Assembly: GCA_003136335.1 (NCBI GenBank)
Contig: PLEA01000529.1
Location: 1 to 14,915, forward strand
From: Acidobacteriaceae bacterium
GTDB lineage: Bacteria; Acidobacteriota; Terriglobia; Terriglobales; SbA1
Direction: 5' to 3'
DNA: 14,915 bases
Shown here: piece by piece, positions 12,583-14,915 of the stretch
Numbering within the stretch: the stretch's first letter is position 1
How the letters are laid out: every line of letters starts with the position of its first letter
Made by a program: the position numbers and the translations under genes
Notes under the pieces: model-generated
The model's database searches: none
What the model was told of the DNA's origin: nothing
Seen by the model: only the letters and a program-made list of their open reading frames with translations

Positions 12583-14915
12583 ATGCAGTCCCTTCCCGAC
12601 TCATTAGCTTGGGCTCACCCTCTCCTGGCGGAGTGGTTTGTGCGGAAGTTTGGCACGCCCACGGAGCCACAGGAGCAGGGGTGGCCGCATATTCTTGCTG
12701 GACGGACGACGCTGATTTCGGCGCCTACCGGGTCGGGAAAAACTCTCGCGGCGTTTCTGGCGTGCATTGACCGGCTGGTGCGCAAGGCGCTGGCGGGGGA
12801 TCTGATCGACCGAACGGAAGTGCTTTACGTTTCGCCGCTCAAGGCGCTGGGCAACGACATCCAGAAAAATCTGGAAGGGCCGCTGGGGGAGATTCTTGCG
12901 CTGGCGGGCGAGCGCGGGTTGCTGATGCCGGAGATTCGCACCGCGGTGCGCACCGGCGACACGCTGGCCCACGAGCGGCGGAGCATGCTGAAGCGGCCTC
13001 CGCACATTCTGGTGACGACGCCGGAGTCGCTCTACATTCTTCTTACCGCGGACAAGAGTCGCGCCATCCTGCGCGATGTCGAGACTGTGATTGTGGATGA
13101 GATTCATGCGGTCGCCGACGACAAGCGCGGGGCGCATCTGACGCTGTCGTTGGAGCGGCTGGAGGCGCTGTCTTACAGACCGCCGGTTCGCATCGGTTTG
13201 TCGGCGACGCAGAAGCCAATTGAAGAAGTTGCGCATTTTCTTACGGGCAGCGGACGGGCGGATCCAGTGATCGTCGACATCGGGCACAAGCGAAAGCTGG
13301 ATTTGGGGATCGAAGTATCGCCGATGCCGCTGGGGCCGGTGGCGTCGAATGAGATGTGGGACACGATTTATGACCGGTTGGTGGCGCTGGTGGCCGAGCA
13401 TCGGTCGACGCTGGTATTTGTGAACACGCGCAGGATGGCGGAGCGGTTGTGCCATGAGTTGGGGGAGCGCATCGGCGAAGAGAATGTGGCGGCGCATCAT
13501 GGCAGCTTGTCGCGCAAGCTGCGCCTTGCGGCGGAGAAGAAGCTGAAAGAAGGACAGGTGCGGGTGCTGGTGGCAACGGCCTCGCTCGAGTTGGGAATCG
13601 ATGTCGGCACGGTGGACCTGGCGGTGCAGATCAATTCGCCGCGATCGATTGCGGTGGCGCTGCAGCGGGTGGGACGGGCGGGGCATTGGAGGGGCGCGGT
13701 TCCGAAGGGCCGATTTTTTGCCACGACGCGCGATGATCTAATGGAATGCGCGGCGCTGGTGCGGGCGATCCGGCTGGGGGATCTGGACCGGCTGATTATT
13801 CCGGAATCTCCGCTGGATGTGCTGGCGCAGCAGATTGTGGCCATTTGTGCCTCTGGGCAAAACTCCATGGATTCCTTTGTGGGCCAGGGGCGAGGCCAGG
13901 ATGGCCTCGCGACAGCCAGCGAGGACGCCGGCGCTACTACGAACGCGGGCGCCATTTTGGACGCGGGCGCTACTGCGGGGTCCGGTTCTTCCGGTGACGG
14001 GTGGGGTGAGGATGAGCTTTTCGCTTTGGTGCGGCGGGCCTATCCTTATCGCGATCTGAAACGCGAGACGTTTGACTCAATTCTGGAGATGCTGTCGGAG
14101 GGGATTGCGGCGCGGCGCGGGCGCTATGGGGCATATGTGCATCGCGATCGGGTGAATGGAAGGTTGCGGGCGCGGCGTGGCGCGCGGCTGGCTGCCATCA
14201 CCAGTGGAGGGGCGATTCCTGACAATTCTCTCTACACCGTGGTCGCCGAGCCTGACGGCGTGGTGGTGGGAACCGTGGATGAAGATTTTGCGGTGGAGAG
14301 CAATCGCGGCGACATCATGCTACTGGGAAATACGTCGTGGAGGATTCATCGCATTGAGACTAATGCGGGGCGGATGCTGGTGCAGGACGCGCACGGGGCG
14401 CCGCCGAGCGTGCCGTTCTGGCGGGGCGAGGCTCCAGCGCGGACTCAAGAACTATCGCTGCATGTGGGCGATCTGCGGGAAAAAATCAGCGAGATGCTGC
14501 CCAGCACTTCTGCAGTGGGCTTTTCAGCGACGCAACCGGAAGTGGCGGCTGCGGTGAGTTGGCTGAAAGCGGAGTGCGGGCTGGATGATTCGGGCGCGGA
14601 GCAGATGATTGAGTATGTGCTGCAGGGGCGCGCCGTGCTGGGTGCGGTGCCGACGCAGACGACCGTAATTGCTGAACGGTTCTTCGACGAGGGCGGCGGG
14701 ATGCAGTTGGTGATCCACGCGCCGTTTGGCGGGAGGATCAACAAGGCTTGGGGGCTTTCGCTACGAAAACGTTTCTGTGTGGGATTCAATTTTGAATTGC
14801 AGGCTGCGGCGACCGATAACGGACTGAACATTGCGCTGGCCGAGCAGCACAGTTTTCCGTTGGGGGATGTGTTTCATTTCTTGCAGGCCGATACGGTGCA
14901 GCCGATTCTGGAGCA
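12583..14915 (+). CDS. lhr: Lhr-type superfamily 2 DNA/RNA helicase, cut by window edge
   Basis: ATP-dependent 3'-5' helicase of the Lhr family, linked to DNA repair. From the ATG at 12583 an open frame of 777 codons runs off the window; the Lhr core is around 850-900 residues, so the end of the core is missing. Motifs: Q-motif region (TEPQEQGWP, 27-35), Walker A APTGSGKT (47-54), [11 protein letters not shown] (82-92), TTPESL (145-150), DEIH box (172-175), SAT (207-209), LVFVNTRR (277-284), HHGSLS (305-310), [11 protein letters not shown] (330-340) and QRVGRAGH (361-368). All helicase motifs are intact. [17 protein letters not shown] (476-492) belongs to the winged-helix part; the beta-barrel/WH region follows. 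Odd: a low-complexity insertion at about 425-473 made by a hairpin and an 18-bp repeat. It starts 49 bases after mazF but has its own promoter candidate. Confidence 0.95.
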   Translation, partial: MQSLPDSLAWAHPLLAEWFVRKFGTPTEPQEQGWPHILAGRTTLISAPTGSGKTLAAFLACIDRLVRKALAGDLIDRTEVLYVSPLKALGNDIQKNLEGPLGEILALAGERGLLMPEIRTAVRTGDTLAHERRSMLKRPPHILVTTPESLYILLTADKSRAILRDVETVIVDEIHAVADDKRGAHLTLSLERLEALSYRPPVRIGLSATQKPIEEVAHFLTGSGRADPVIVDIGHKRKLDLGIEVSPMPLGPVASNEMWDTIYDRLVALVAEHRSTLVFVNTRRMAERLCHELGERIGEENVAAHHGSLSRKLRLAAEKKLKEGQVRVLVATASLELGIDVGTVDLAVQINSPRSIAVALQRVGRAGHWRGAVPKGRFFATTRDDLMECAALVRAIRLGDLDRLIIPESPLDVLAQQIVAICASGQNSMDSFVGQGRGQDGLATASEDAGATTNAGAILDAGATAGSGSSGDGWGEDELFALVRRAYPYRDLKRETFDSILEMLSEGIAARRGRYGAYVHRDRVNGRLRARRGARLAAITSGGAIPDNSLYTVVAEPDGVVVGTVDEDFAVESNRGDIMLLGNTSWRIHRIETNAGRMLVQDAHGAPPSVPFWRGEAPARTQELSLHVGDLREKISEMLPSTSAVGFSATQPEVAAAVSWLKAECGLDDSGAEQMIEYVLQGRAVLGAVPTQTTVIAERFFDEGGGMQLVIHAPFGGRINKAWGLSLRKRFCVGFNFELQAAATDNGLNIALAEQHSFPLGDVFHFLQADTVQPILE
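13890..13910. repeat. Perfect 9-bp hairpin inside lhr
   Basis: GCGAGGCCA (13890-13898), a three-base GGA loop and TGGCCTCGC (13902-13910) are exact reverse complements. It lies in the part of lhr that codes for the low-complexity insertion and has the shape of a REP-type palindrome. Confidence 0.75.
13924..13977 (+). repeat. 18-bp tandem repeat (three copies) inside lhr
   Basis: Three imperfect 18-bp units (13924-13941, 13942-13959, 13960-13977) with core GACGCSGGCGCTACT code for the hexapeptides [12 protein letters not shown] and DAGATA. A period divisible by three keeps the frame. It follows the hairpin at 13890 directly, suggesting one inserted element. Confidence 0.8.

Noticed and set aside
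12604..13686. 360-codon minus-strand open frame opposite lhr
   Set aside because: Composition (Arg/Gln/His-rich, no domain) is that of an antisense shadow; the plus strand here has an intact helicase core.
13700..14100. Possible frameshift or pseudogene in lhr at the low-complexity stretch
   Set aside because: The frame is continuous through the stretch and resumes with conserved [17 protein letters not shown], so it is an in-frame insertion.
1..14915. CRISPR array, tRNA/rRNA gene, insertion sequence or prophage
   Set aside because: No regularly spaced direct repeats with unique spacers, no cloverleaf or rRNA-like stretch, and no transposase, integrase or phage domain in any supported frame.

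Overview
The window looks like a GC-rich chromosomal segment of a Gram-negative bacterium, most likely an acidobacterium (Acidobacteriota, Terriglobia). The Gram-negative part rests on genes: a Kdo-8-phosphate phosphatase (LPS core), an RND efflux permease, a lipoprotein and a UB2H-type class A penicillin-binding protein. The phylum call is an inference from style: a Cys/Gly/Ser-rich beta-propeller lipoprotein, a secreted S9 peptidase, a short membrane protein behind proS, and many small dispersed repeats. No rRNA, tRNA, CRISPR array, transposase, integrase or phage gene was seen.

Layout. At the left edge, on the minus strand, lie the N-terminal 220 codons of an RND permease (1-661) and, upstream of it, a complete secreted prolyl-oligopeptidase-family S9 peptidase (870-3023). 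A divergent intergenic region with a REP-like inverted repeat separates these from proS (prolyl-tRNA synthetase, 3257-5047) and a small DUF4845-like membrane protein (5084-5440). A 330-base gap with a promoter-overlapping palindrome precedes a lactonase-like seven-bladed beta-propeller lipoprotein (5771-7024), which ends in an intrinsic terminator. Then come a class A PBP (7255-9858), an inverted pair of heptamer arrays, and an exported TPR protein (10014-10841). An AT-rich gap follows, with a strong terminator and a possible small RNA. Next are kdsC on the minus strand (11138-11788), a mazEF-like toxin-antitoxin pair (11882-12533), and the first 777 codons of an Lhr-type helicase (12583 to the right edge). 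The two edge genes run off the window as open frames.

How the genes relate. There is no single pathway here. Several products serve the envelope (RND efflux, PBP, KdsC, lipoprotein, exported TPR protein and peptidase); proS and lhr are information-processing genes; mazEF is a self-contained module with its own extended -10 promoter. Most genes appear to be transcribed singly. Exceptions are mazE-mazF (overlapping), proS with the small protein after it, and perhaps the S9 peptidase with the RND gene.

I see no obviously new multigene system. The most notable signals are non-coding or semi-coding: (i) two unrelated heptamer families, each arranged as inverted tandem arrays at gene 3' ends, one of which supplies the C-terminus of KdsC; (ii) a REP-like hairpin plus an 18-bp minisatellite inserted in frame in lhr; (iii) a three-half-site operator over the lipoprotein promoter; (iv) a possible leaderless lhr transcript; (v) a candidate small RNA at about 10940-11048.
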